From positions 186,001 through 250,000 of the forward strand of contig NZ_JAIUCZ020000013.1 of the NCBI RefSeq assembly GCF_020176955.2: 64,000 bases of DNA, written 5' to 3'. Made by a program: the position numbers and the translations under genes. The DNA is from Nocardia sp. alder85J. GTDB taxonomy: Bacteria; Actinomycetota; Actinomycetes; Mycobacteriales; Mycobacteriaceae. This document shows positions 33,649 through 42,582 of the stretch, in pieces (position 1 is the stretch's first letter; each line of letters starts with the position of its first letter). The notes beneath the pieces are model-generated. The model was not told where the DNA came from and searched no databases. It saw only the letters and a program-made list of their open reading frames with translations.

Positions 33649-36076
33649 CGGCGCAGGTCGGGACAGTGGCGACGAGGAGGTGAGTGCAAGCGGCCAATAT
33701 TCGGAACTCTCCGGCTCGGCATCCGATGTCGTGCAGGCGCGGGATGTGCAGGGCGGTATCCATTTCCACGGGGCCCGATCGTCGTTCGAATCAGCGCCGC
33801 GGCAACTGCCCGGTGACGTCAGCGGCTTCGTCAACCGAGCGGAAGAACTTCGGCAGTTGGGCGAGATGCTCGCGCGGATGCCGGTCGAGCCGATGGTGGT
33901 GGGGCTGTATGTCATCACCGGAACGGCAGGTGTCGGGAAAACGTCGTTGGCGCTGCATTGGGCCCACAGCATCCGACACCGTTTCCCGGACGGCCAGCTG
34001 TATGTGAATTTGCGTGGGTACGACCCCGAGCCGCCGGTATCCGCCGGACAGGCATTGGATCGGTTTCTGCGGGCCTTGGGGGTACCGCCGTCGGCGATTC
34101 CGGCGGAAGCGGAGGACAAGGCTGCGCTGTATCGATCGATCCTGTCCGGAAGGCGCATTCTCGTAGTACTCGACAATGCGGCGACGGTCAAACAGGTTCG
34201 TCTTCTTCTCCCCGGGAGTTCGGAATGCCTCGTCCTGGTCACGAGTAGAAGCCGGTTGTCGGGACTCATTGCACGAGATGGCGGCTATCGATTCTCTCTC
34301 GACGTCTTGAGTGAATCCGACGCCATCCGGCTCCTGCACACCGTCACCGACGGCTACCGGAGGCGCGACGACGAGGAGGAGATACGCGAACTCGCCAGAC
34401 TGTGCGCCAGACTCCCCCTCGCGTTGCGTATCGCCGCCGAGCGCGCCGCCAGCCGTCCGTTGATGTTGCTCCGGGATCTGATCGCGGATCTGCGCGACGA
34501 ATCGGTGCTGTGGGATGCGCTCACCCCGGACCACGACGACGACGCCGATGCCGTTCGTACCGTGTTCGCCTGGTCCTACCGGGCGTTGCCCGTCACCGCC
34601 GCTCGGGTGTTCCGGTTGCTGGGACTGCATCCCGGCCCCGACTTCGGAGTGCCTGCCGTGGCGGCGCTCGCCGAGGTCACGAGGAACGAGGCCAGGCAGC
34701 TACTGGACATCCTGACCGGGGCGCACATGCTCGAACAGCAGATTGCCGATCGATACCAGTTCCACGACCTGTTGCGCGCGTACGCCACGGAACAGGTGAT
34801 GAATCAGGAGACGAACGACAGCCGGCGACACGCGTCCGCGCGATTGCTCTCCTGGTATCTGCGCAGTCTGCGCAATGCGGTATCCGTCATCGCGCCACAC
34901 GACAGACTGCCGGCGGCACCGGAGACGGATTCCGGCTCGGAACCGTTGAACTTCCCCGATGCGGCCGCTGCCTTCGCATGGTACGAAACCGAGTACACGA
35001 ACATCGTCGGGTCGGCTCGTGTCGCCGCGGCGTACGAACTGCACGACTCGGCGTGGAGGTTTCCGGTGCTGCTGCGCAGCATATTCGTGAGTCAGAATCC
35101 TTTCGAAGATTGGATCGCTGTCACCGATGTCGGCCTGGCCTCCGCGCGCCGGATCGGTGACAGGTTCGGTGAAGCCGAGTTGCAGGACAGCCTGGGAAAG
35201 GCATACGTGCAGTCCCACCGGCTCGAAGCGGCAGAACAGTGTCATCGTGCGGCACTCGCCATCCGGCAGGAGATATCCGACGATTTCGGTGTTGCCGCCT
35301 CGATCAACTCGCTGGGTTTGGTGCATTGGCGTTCGCGGCGCTTGGCGGCGGCGACCGCCGATTTCGAGGAGAGTCTCGAGATGTTTCGTGCTCTGGCCGA
35401 GCCACGATGGCAGGCCGTCGTCTCGACGAATCTCGGTATGGCGCATGTCGATCGGGCCGACATCGAATCGGCGAACGAAATTCTGACGAGATGCGTGGAA
35501 CAGTGCCGGGCGATCGGTGACACCGCCTATGAGGGCAATGCCCTGTTCTTTCTCGCCATGGCCCAGCGAGAAGCCGGGCTGCCGAACGAGGCACTCGCCT
35601 CGATCGAGTCGGCGCTCGCGATAGCGAGGGACAGGCGACTGGATGCCTGGGGCGGATACTGGCTCATGGAACTCGGCAGGGTGCAGCGAGCTCTCGGGCT
35701 TCCCGAGGAAGCGTTGACCTCCTACCAGAGATCTGCGGTCGTCCACCGGCGGCTGGTCGATCGCAATCGTGAGGCCATGGCGATCGATGGCACCGGCGAA
35801 TGCTATCGGGAAATCGGCCGCTACGAGGACAGCATTCATTTCCACCGGCTGTCGGTGGCGATCTTCCGGGAAACCGGTGATCGGTGGTGGCTGGCGACGG
35901 CGCTGTACAACCTGGCCATGTCGCTCGGGCTCGCGGGCAGGTCCCGGCAGGCGATCCCATTCTCCAGGGAGTCGTGGGGCCTGTTCGGAGAATTCGAGGA
36001 CCGCAGGGCGGTCGATATGCGGAACCGGGCTGCCGCTCTCGTCGAATCCGCTGCCGACGACGAGGAACCGGACTGA
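33641..36076 (+). CDS. NLR-like STAND ATPase with N-terminal amyloid-type motif and TPR repeats
   Basis: 811 residues. Order: disordered Ser/Gly start; short motif LSGSASDVVQARDVQGGIHF (23-42); NB-ARC ATPase (about 62-390) with GTAGVGKT (94-101), RILVVLDNA Walker B (172-180), LVTSRSRL sensor, LPLALRIAAERAA and the MHD-like YQFHDLLRAYA; then a helical bridge and about seven TPRs (from about 500). STAND proteins of this build sense a ligand through TPRs and oligomerise. The N-terminal motif recurs at the C-terminus of the protein encoded at 37126, as in bacterial amyloid-signalling receptor and effector pairs. Starts overlapping DUF6879. Confidence 0.88.
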   Translation: MSSGAGRDSGDEEVSASGQYSELSGSASDVVQARDVQGGIHFHGARSSFESAPRQLPGDVSGFVNRAEELRQLGEMLARMPVEPMVVGLYVITGTAGVGKTSLALHWAHSIRHRFPDGQLYVNLRGYDPEPPVSAGQALDRFLRALGVPPSAIPAEAEDKAALYRSILSGRRILVVLDNAATVKQVRLLLPGSSECLVLVTSRSRLSGLIARDGGYRFSLDVLSESDAIRLLHTVTDGYRRRDDEEEIRELARLCARLPLALRIAAERAASRPLMLLRDLIADLRDESVLWDALTPDHDDDADAVRTVFAWSYRALPVTAARVFRLLGLHPGPDFGVPAVAALAEVTRNEARQLLDILTGAHMLEQQIADRYQFHDLLRAYATEQVMNQETNDSRRHASARLLSWYLRSLRNAVSVIAPHDRLPAAPETDSGSEPLNFPDAAAAFAWYETEYTNIVGSARVAAAYELHDSAWRFPVLLRSIFVSQNPFEDWIAVTDVGLASARRIGDRFGEAELQDSLGKAYVQSHRLEAAEQCHRAALAIRQEISDDFGVAASINSLGLVHWRSRRLAAATADFEESLEMFRALAEPRWQAVVSTNLGMAHVDRADIESANEILTRCVEQCRAIGDTAYEGNALFFLAMAQREAGLPNEALASIESALAIARDRRLDAWGGYWLMELGRVQRALGLPEEALTSYQRSAVVHRRLVDRNREAMAIDGTGECYREIGRYEDSIHFHRLSVAIFRETGDRWWLATALYNLAMSLGLAGRSRQAIPFSRESWGLFGEFEDRRAVDMRNRAAALVESAADDEEPD

Positions 36077-36122
36077 CTCTCGTTGCCCGGATGTTCGACG
36101 ACATGAGATCGGGGGTTGCCTC

Positions 36123-37049
36123 TTGACCGGCAGTACACCGGACGGCTGGGCCGACAGAATTCTGCACGGTCATATTCGGCGCATCGCGGAGATCGATCCG
36201 GAGGTTGCACCGGCGGAACGATTGTCCACCGGAAACCCGATCCTCGATGCCGCGATCGACCCCTCTGCCATGGGTGAGATGCGTTATCGGGCCTTCGGTC
36301 CGGAGGACGAGGCAGCCCTGTGGGGAAGCCTGCATCGATACGTTCTCGAGATCCGGGTGTGCGGGACGACTCCGGCGCAGGCGTTCGGGACGGTACTCTC
36401 CGAATTGGTCGCCGCGATATTCTCCCGGCCCGCCGAACCCGACAGCTCCGTATCCGTCACCTGGCCGATTCGGGACGTCGAATGTGCCGGTCAACTGGTC
36501 CGGAACGGGTTCTGCCCGGTCAGTGTACTGGCGATGAAGATGCTGACCAGCGGCGATCGGGACGAGCCACGGATCAGGCCCGCCGGCCCCGGCGACGTCG
36601 AACGTATCGTCGCACAAGCCGAAGAATTGCACCGGCTCGATATCTCGCTCGGTGCGCTGCCGATGCGTCCGGATCTGCCTCGGCGACTGGAGCGCGAAAT
36701 CCTGCCGGAAGTGTTGCGTCGCGACGGCACGGTGCTGGTCTGGATCTCGGAAAACGGAGATGTGGCCGGCTTCATCCAGGTGCAGCCACCGCAGAATGCG
36801 TGGATAGAAAGCCGGGTCCGCGTCGGACCCGCCGGTTATATGCAGCGTCTGTATGTCGATCGGAGCTACCGGAACAGTGGTGTCGGAGGTGGATTGGTGG
36901 CCGCCGCCGAACGGCGTCTGGTGGCGTCCGGGGCCGAATACGCGCTGCTACACCACAGCATTCACAATCCGTACGGGGCGCCGTTCTGGATTCGACGTGG
37001 ATTTCGTTCGGTATCGGTCACGTGGACGAGGTCGGTGACCGGCTGTTGA
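36123..37049 (+). CDS. GNAT-family acetyltransferase, probably two-domain
   Basis: 308 residues. The C-terminal half (about 150-308) is a GNAT domain: RPAGPGDVERIVAQAEELH, YMQRLYVDRSYRNSGVGGGL (acetyl-CoA loop R-x-x-G-V-G), and NPYGAPFWIRRGF. The N-terminal half shows a degenerate GNAT-like pattern, suggesting a tandem fold with one active site. Start is TTG at 36123 with GGGGG seven bases upstream; no better start is in frame. It lies between the NLR-like gene and the motif-bearing effector, so it may modify either, but that is only position. Confidence 0.8.
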   Translation: MTGSTPDGWADRILHGHIRRIAEIDPEVAPAERLSTGNPILDAAIDPSAMGEMRYRAFGPEDEAALWGSLHRYVLEIRVCGTTPAQAFGTVLSELVAAIFSRPAEPDSSVSVTWPIRDVECAGQLVRNGFCPVSVLAMKMLTSGDRDEPRIRPAGPGDVERIVAQAEELHRLDISLGALPMRPDLPRRLEREILPEVLRRDGTVLVWISENGDVAGFIQVQPPQNAWIESRVRVGPAGYMQRLYVDRSYRNSGVGGGLVAAAERRLVASGAEYALLHHSIHNPYGAPFWIRRGFRSVSVTWTRSVTGC

Positions 37050-37125
37050 TACCGTCCGGTTCGTCCCCGGAATTGACAGATATCCTGGGGCGGATTACCT
37101 TACCGGAGAACTTTCAGGGGGTTTC

Positions 37126-37491
37126 ATGGATCCGATACTGACCGGTTCTCTGTTGACCGATGCGCTGCACAAGATTCTCGACTCTGCCGCGGGTGAGGCC
37201 GGGAAGCGGGCGTGGGAAGCGCTCGCGACGCTGCTCGGGCGACATCGATCGGAGCCCGATGCCACGGAGGAGCCGGTCCCCGTGCCGGAAACCGATTCGG
37301 AGATCGAGGATTTGGCGAATCGCCTGGCACGGATCGCGGCGGCCGATCCGGCCGCGGCCGAGCGGCTGCGGGCGTGGCTGGACGGTATCGACGGGGATCC
37401 GCCGGGAACCACCCACAACACGATCTCCGGCACGGTTCAGGGACACGCGATTCAAGCGCGCGATATATCCGGGCCGATCACGTTCGGCTGA
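37126..37491 (+). CDS. Bell-like helical effector with C-terminal amyloid-type motif
   Basis: 121 residues. Helical N-terminal part (1-90): SLLTDALHKILDSAAGEAGK, RAWEALATLLG, then an acidic linker and two helices (EDLANRLARIAA, AAAERLRAWLDGI). The last 24 residues switch to NTISGTVQGHAIQARDISGP followed by Ile-Thr-Phe-Gly. This matches the LSG...QARD...G-x-I-x-F motif at residues 23-42 of the NLR-like protein. Bell-domain proteins with a C-terminal BASS motif next to NLRs are proposed membrane-active cell-death effectors. GGGGG precedes the ATG. Identification by pattern, not by search. Confidence 0.7.
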   Translation: MDPILTGSLLTDALHKILDSAAGEAGKRAWEALATLLGRHRSEPDATEEPVPVPETDSEIEDLANRLARIAAADPAAAERLRAWLDGIDGDPPGTTHNTISGTVQGHAIQARDISGPITFG

Positions 37492-37516
37492 TCCGCGGGT
37501 TCGCGGGGTCGCTCGC

Positions 37517-38227
37517 TCAGCGGGGTGCGGGTTCCAGGAAGGCGATGCCCCAGCGGACGTGGCCGCTCCAGACGCTGGCGATGCGGCCGCCTTGGACGGC
37601 CGGTTTCGGGTCGCCGATGGGGCCGCCGGCGGCGCGGACGGCGGCTACGGTGGCGTCGAGGTCGGGGGTGCCGAAGGCGATGCCTGCCAGGATCGGGGGG
37701 CGGCCGGTCGAGACGACTTCCAGGAAGGGTTTGCCGACGCGGTAGAAGGCCATTTCGGGGCCGGATGGGCCGCGGGGGTGGAAGCGGCGGCGGGGTTCGG
37801 TGCCGAGGACCGCGTTGAGCGCGGTCACGGCGTCGTCCAGGTCGGGGACCCAGTAGACGAGGTGGTCGACGTAGGTGGCGCCGTTGGGATGTGTCGCGGG
37901 TGAACCGGTGTCGCGGCCTGCGGGTACGTCCGGGTCCGAGGCGGCGCCGGGCGCGCCGCGGTCCGCTGGTACATCCACGTCGGATGCGGCGTCCAGCGCG
38001 CTACCGTCCGCGTCGCTGGTGGCGTCGGGGTGCGCGGCTCGGGGCTGGACCGGGATGCCCAGGGCGACGGGGTCGGCGTGGACCTGGTCGAAACCCCAGG
38101 CGGGGGTGGTGTCGACGGCGCAGGTCACCGCGCCGAGCCGGAAGGTCGCGGCATTCAGGTCGAAACCCAGTGCCTGCCAGGACTTCTCGTCACCGGGCAG
38201 GCCGATGCGGTCCAGCAGCGGGCTCAC
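37517..38227 (-). CDS. VOC-family (glyoxalase-like) protein with low-complexity insert
   Basis: 236 residues. Two half-domains of the vicinal-oxygen-chelate fold: a short first one and a second one beginning VDHLVYWVPDLDDAVTALNA, with FLEVVSTG and GIAFGTPDLDATVAAVRAAG. They are separated by about 50 residues rich in Asp, Ala, Gly and Pro (about 66-118) that look like a repeat expansion. Function unknown. GTG start overlaps the fadH stop. Confidence 0.8.
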   Translation of the reverse strand: MSPLLDRIGLPGDEKSWQALGFDLNAATFRLGAVTCAVDTTPAWGFDQVHADPVALGIPVQPRAAHPDATSDADGSALDAASDVDVPADRGAPGAASDPDVPAGRDTGSPATHPNGATYVDHLVYWVPDLDDAVTALNAVLGTEPRRRFHPRGPSGPEMAFYRVGKPFLEVVSTGRPPILAGIAFGTPDLDATVAAVRAAGGPIGDPKPAVQGGRIASVWSGHVRWGIAFLEPAPR

Positions 38228-40254
38228 AGGGTGGCCGCCACTCGGGTGCCCTGTTCGATGGCGCGTCCGGCATCGAGTTCGGCGGCCAGTTCGGCGCCGC
38301 CGATGAGGTGGGTGGTGACGCCGGCGGCTTCCAGGGGGGCCACCAGGTCGCGGACGGATTCCTGTCCGGCGCAGAGGATCACGTTGTCGCAGTCGATCAC
38401 GCGGGGGCGCTGCCGGCGTTCGCCGAAGCTGATGTGCAGGCCGCGGTCGTCGATGCGTTCGTAGTTGACGCCGCCGAGTTGTTCGACGCCCTTGGCTTTC
38501 AACGCGGCTCGGTGTACCCAGCCGGTGGTCTTGCCGAGGCTCTTGCCGAAGGTCGTCGATTTACGTTGCAGCAGGACGACTTCGCGGGCGGCGGGGGCGG
38601 GGCGGGGGGTGGTCAGCTGGCCTGGGGCGTCGGGATCGTCGGCGGTGACTCCCCATTCCTCCTTCCACTCGTCGAGTTTCAGGGTGGGGTGGCCCTCGAC
38701 GGTGAGGAATTCGCTGACGTCGTAACCGATTCCGCCGGCCCCGATCACGGCGACCTTGCGGCCGACCGGTTTCCGCTCGCGGACCAGTTCGGCGTAGGTG
38801 AGGACCTTCGGGTGGTCGATGCCGGGGATGTCGGGGATGCGGGGGCGCACGCCGGTGGCGAGGATCACGTGGTCGTAGCGGCCTTCGACCAGTTCGTCGG
38901 CGGTGACGCGGCGGTTCAGGAACACCCGGACGCCGGTGACCTCCAGTTTGCGGGTGAAGTAGCGCAGGGTTTCGGCGAACTCCTCCTTGCCGGGGATGCG
39001 GCGGGCGATGTCGAACTGGCCGCCGATCTTGTCGTCGGCCTCGAACAGGTCGACCTTGTGGCCGCGTTCGGCCAGGGTGACCGCGGCCGACAGACCGGCG
39101 GGGCCGGCGCCTACGACCGCGACGCGCTTGCCGCGGCGGGTGGGCAGCAGCAGGAGTTCGGTTTCGCGGCCGGCTCGGGGGTTGAGCAGGCACGACACCG
39201 TCTTGTGCACGAAGGCGTGGTCCAGGCAGGCCTGATTGCAGGCGATGCAGGTGTTGATCTCGTCCTCGCGGGTGGCGAAAGCCTTGTTCGCCCACTCCGG
39301 GTCGGCCAGCAGCGGCCGGGCCAGCGACACCAGGGCGGCCTCGCCGCGGGTGAGGATCTCCTCGGCGGTCTCCGGCATGTTGATCCGGTTCGACGCGCAC
39401 ACCGGAATGCTCACTCGCGCGGTGATCTTCGCGGTGAACTCGGTGAACGCGGCGCGTGGCACCGAGGTGACGATGGTCGGCACCCGGGCCTCGTGCCAGC
39501 CGATGTCGGTGTTGATGATCGAGACCCCGGCCTGCTCCAATTCGCCTGCCAGCGCCAGGATCTCGGTCTCGGTCTGGCCGTGCTCGACGAATTCGGCCAT
39601 GGACAGCCGGAATACGATGAGGAAGTCGTCGCCGACGGCGGCGCGGATGCGGCGCACGATCTCCAGCGGGAAGCGGCGGCGGTTCGCCGCGCAGCCGCCC
39701 CAGCGGTCGGTGCGCTTGTTGGTGCGGGGCGCGAGGAACTGGTTGATCAGGTAGCCCTCGCCGCCCATCACCTCGACGCCGTCGTAGCCGGCGAACTTCG
39801 CCAGCCGGGCGCAGCGTACATAGTCGTCGATGGTGCGTTCGACGCCGCGGTCCGACAGCGCGCGGGGCCGGAAGGGGTTGATCGGCGCCTTGATCGCGGA
39901 GGCGGAGACGCTGAACGGCACGTAGGCGTAGCGGCCGGCGTGCAGGATCTGCAAGGCGATGCGGCCGCCCTCGGCGTGCACCGCGCGGGTGACGGCCCGA
40001 TGCCGGTACGCCTCCGACCGATTGGTGAGTTTGGCGCCGAACGGCAGCAGCCAGCCCTCCCGGTTCGGGGCGTAGCCGCCGGTGATGATCAGGCCGGTGC
40101 CGCCGCGCGCGCGTTCGGCGAAATACGCTGCGAGCCGGTGGATGTCCCAGGCCCGGTCCTCCAGGCCGGTGTGCATGGAACCCATCACCACGCGGTTGCG
40201 CAGGGTGAGGTGCCCGACCGGCAGCGGCTCGGAGAGGTGTGGATAACGGTTCAC
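38224..40254 (-). CDS. 2,4-dienoyl-CoA reductase-type flavoprotein (FadH/OYE family)
   Basis: 676 residues. N-terminal OYE barrel (1-360): RNRVVMGSMHTGLED, ITGGYAPN, HAGRYA, and GYDGVEVMGGEGYLINQFL. A [4Fe-4S] motif CIACNQACLD follows, then CLLNPRAG. C-terminal FAD/NAD part: RVAVVGAGPAGLSAAVTLAE and VAVIGAGGIGYDVSEFL. This is the E. coli FadH layout, an NADPH-dependent reductase of 2,4-dienoyl-CoA from unsaturated fatty acids. GTG at 40254, after AAAGGTG, is preferred to an in-frame GTG at 40272. Confidence 0.94.
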   Translation of the reverse strand: MNRYPHLSEPLPVGHLTLRNRVVMGSMHTGLEDRAWDIHRLAAYFAERARGGTGLIITGGYAPNREGWLLPFGAKLTNRSEAYRHRAVTRAVHAEGGRIALQILHAGRYAYVPFSVSASAIKAPINPFRPRALSDRGVERTIDDYVRCARLAKFAGYDGVEVMGGEGYLINQFLAPRTNKRTDRWGGCAANRRRFPLEIVRRIRAAVGDDFLIVFRLSMAEFVEHGQTETEILALAGELEQAGVSIINTDIGWHEARVPTIVTSVPRAAFTEFTAKITARVSIPVCASNRINMPETAEEILTRGEAALVSLARPLLADPEWANKAFATREDEINTCIACNQACLDHAFVHKTVSCLLNPRAGRETELLLLPTRRGKRVAVVGAGPAGLSAAVTLAERGHKVDLFEADDKIGGQFDIARRIPGKEEFAETLRYFTRKLEVTGVRVFLNRRVTADELVEGRYDHVILATGVRPRIPDIPGIDHPKVLTYAELVRERKPVGRKVAVIGAGGIGYDVSEFLTVEGHPTLKLDEWKEEWGVTADDPDAPGQLTTPRPAPAAREVVLLQRKSTTFGKSLGKTTGWVHRAALKAKGVEQLGGVNYERIDDRGLHISFGERRQRPRVIDCDNVILCAGQESVRDLVAPLEAAGVTTHLIGGAELAAELDAGRAIEQGTRVAATL

Positions 40255-40258
40255 TGCT

Positions 40259-40888
40259 TCACCTTTCGACACGAGGGCCGTCCTGTCGTGATGCCGGGCC
40301 CGGCCGTGCGGGGGCGCCCGGCCGCACCGTGGCGCGCGGCCGGACCGCGAGGGTGCGGGACAGGGCGGCGAGGACTTCGTCGCACCATTCCACGAAGCCC
40401 GCCTCGACCCGGATACCGCCGCGCAGCACCAGGTATTGGTGCAGGGCGGTGCCGGACAGGGCCGCCGGATCCGGGAAATCCCGCTTCTCGATGAGGCGGT
40501 AGACGTCGAGGCGCTGCGCGTGCGACTCGCGGTGCCGGGCCACCTCGGCCCGCAGCGCCGCCTGATCGCCGTGCGCGGCGCCCCGGATCTTGACGCCGAG
40601 TTCGCTGCGCAGCGGCCCGAGATCCTCGGAGGGTTCGGCGATCCAGCGGGCCAGCTCCGCGCGCCCGGCCGGGCTGACGGTGTAGACCTTCTTGTCCGGC
40701 CGCCCGGACTGGGCCACGGCCTCGCCGCTGACCCAGCCCTGCTCCTCCATGCGCTTGAGCACCCGGTAGATCTGCTGATGGGTGGCGCTCCAGAAGAATC
40801 CGATGGACCGATCGAAACGCCGGGCCAGCTCGTAGCCCGAGCCGGCCCGCTCGCTCAGCGACACCAGCAGCGCGTGCTCGAGGGCCAT
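40259..40888 (-). CDS. PadR-family regulator
   Basis: 209 residues. PadR winged helix (1-85): MALEHALLVSLSERAGSGYE, HQQIYRVLKRMEEQGWV, VYTVSPAGRAEL; then a C-terminal helical dimer domain and a Pro/Arg-rich tail. Ends 4 bp before the fadH start, so it heads the operon and probably represses it in response to an acyl or phenolic ligand (inference). Confidence 0.92.
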   Translation of the reverse strand: MALEHALLVSLSERAGSGYELARRFDRSIGFFWSATHQQIYRVLKRMEEQGWVSGEAVAQSGRPDKKVYTVSPAGRAELARWIAEPSEDLGPLRSELGVKIRGAAHGDQAALRAEVARHRESHAQRLDVYRLIEKRDFPDPAALSGTALHQYLVLRGGIRVEAGFVEWCDEVLAALSRTLAVRPRATVRPGAPARPGPASRQDGPRVER

Positions 40889-41058
40889 GGCGCCGAGGTT
40901 AGCCGACGGTTCCACATGTATGCAACCAGGTGCATAGGGGAGATTGGTAGACGTTCGGTATCATCGGCTCCGGTGCTCGCACCATCTCGGATACGAGGAG
41001 GGGCGCCGGACGGATCCGGGAGATCCGTGCGGCGCCCTTCCGCCCGTTCCGGGGTGGT

Positions 41059-42480
41059 TCAGCGCACGGCGCGCACCGCCAGCGCCGCCGCGGCCAGCAC
41101 GGTGACGCCGATCGCGGTCGCGGTGACGCCGATGGCGTGGGTCGCCGCGGCGGCGGTCGTCCCGGCCAGCGACAGGAACACCGAGCCGAAACTCGCGACC
41201 CCGATCACGATGCCGAGTTGCACGCAGGTCACCAGGATGCCGCTGGCATCCGAGGCCGCCGCCGCCGGCACCTTCGACAGCGCGCGAGTTGTCAAGGGGC
41301 TGAACGAGACCGCGAATCCGAGCCCCATCGCCGCGTACACCACCAGCTCCGGCACGCCCATGCCGTGCCGGTCGCCCAGCCGCACGCCGAGGATCACCAT
41401 GGTGGCGGCGCCGAGCAGCAGCCCGGACACGATCATCGCCGGATGCAGCCGAGCCGGCACCCGCGACCAGGTCATGCTGGCGATCGCGAACACCGTGCCC
41501 ATCGGCGCTCCGACCAGTCCGGCGTGCAGCGCGCTGTAGTGTAGTGCGCCTTGCAGATACAGCGAGATCACGAACATCCAGCCGCCGAAGGTGCACATCA
41601 CGACCAGTAGATTGGCCGCGGTCGCGAGCAGGCCGGGCGCGCGCAGCACGGCGTCGGCGAACAACGGCTCGCCGCCGCGCCGGTGCACCCCGCGTTCGAC
41701 CAGGACGAAGCCCGCGAAGGCCAGCGCCGAGCCGGCCAGCGCCAGCCAGGTCCACAGCGGCCAGTGCTGTTCGTGCCCCAGCACCAGCGGCAACACCAGC
41801 AACAGCACGGCCGCGGTGAGCGCGGCCAGGCCCGGCAGATCCAGTCGCCGCCGGGTGCGCACGGTGGCGGGCAGCACCCCGGGCGCCGCCGCCAGCAGTA
41901 CGAGCCCGATCGGCACGTTCACCAGAAAGACTCCGCGCCAACCGGTTCCGCCGACATCGCCGGTGACGATGAGGCCGCCGACGATCTGCCCGGCCACCAC
42001 GCCACCGGAGATCACGGCGGCGTAGGCCGACAGCGCGCGGGCCCGCGCCGGACCGGTGAAGGTGCGCTGGATCAGCGTCATCACCTGCGGCACCATCGCC
42101 GCGGCGCCGATGCCCTGGAGGAATCGGAACACGATGAGCACGACCGCATTCCAGGCCAGCCCGCAGGCCAGCGAGGCGATCGTGAACCAGATCAGACCGG
42201 CCAGGAACATGGTGCGCTGGCCGAACCGGTCGCCGAGACGAGCGCCGGTGACCAGCAGCACCGCGTAGGCGATGACGTAACCGGAGACGATCAGTTGCAG
42301 CGCGGAACCGGTGGCGCCGAGCGAGGTACGGATGGACGGGATCGCGACGTTGACGATCGAGGCATCGAGGACGGCCATGAACTGGCCCAGCAGGACCACC
42401 GCGAGGACGCCGAGAGTTCGTGTGCGAGTAAGAGGTGAGAGCACGGCCGGGGCCGGTGACGAGGACAGCGTGCGTGTCAT
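41059..42480 (-). CDS. MFS drug exporter, 14-helix (DHA2) type
   Basis: 473 residues with about 14 membrane helices. Motif C and antiporter signatures: QFMAVLDASIVNVAIPSI, then GARLGDRFGQRTMFLAG (motif A) and RFLQGIGAAAMVPQVM. These mark the proton-driven EmrB/QacA group. The open frame extends far upstream through the divergent regulator, but the family start is ATG 42480. Probably controlled by the XRE regulator next door. Confidence 0.93.
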   Translation of the reverse strand: MTRTLSSSPAPAVLSPLTRTRTLGVLAVVLLGQFMAVLDASIVNVAIPSIRTSLGATGSALQLIVSGYVIAYAVLLVTGARLGDRFGQRTMFLAGLIWFTIASLACGLAWNAVVLIVFRFLQGIGAAAMVPQVMTLIQRTFTGPARARALSAYAAVISGGVVAGQIVGGLIVTGDVGGTGWRGVFLVNVPIGLVLLAAAPGVLPATVRTRRRLDLPGLAALTAAVLLLVLPLVLGHEQHWPLWTWLALAGSALAFAGFVLVERGVHRRGGEPLFADAVLRAPGLLATAANLLVVMCTFGGWMFVISLYLQGALHYSALHAGLVGAPMGTVFAIASMTWSRVPARLHPAMIVSGLLLGAATMVILGVRLGDRHGMGVPELVVYAAMGLGFAVSFSPLTTRALSKVPAAAASDASGILVTCVQLGIVIGVASFGSVFLSLAGTTAAAATHAIGVTATAIGVTVLAAAALAVRAVR

Positions 42481-42582
42481 GGCAACGACACTGCGCCGCC
42501 TCGGATCCCGGTAACAGGAGCCTGCCGATACTGGTAGTACCACCACCTGGCTACCGAACGGATTTTCGATCACGATGGAACC

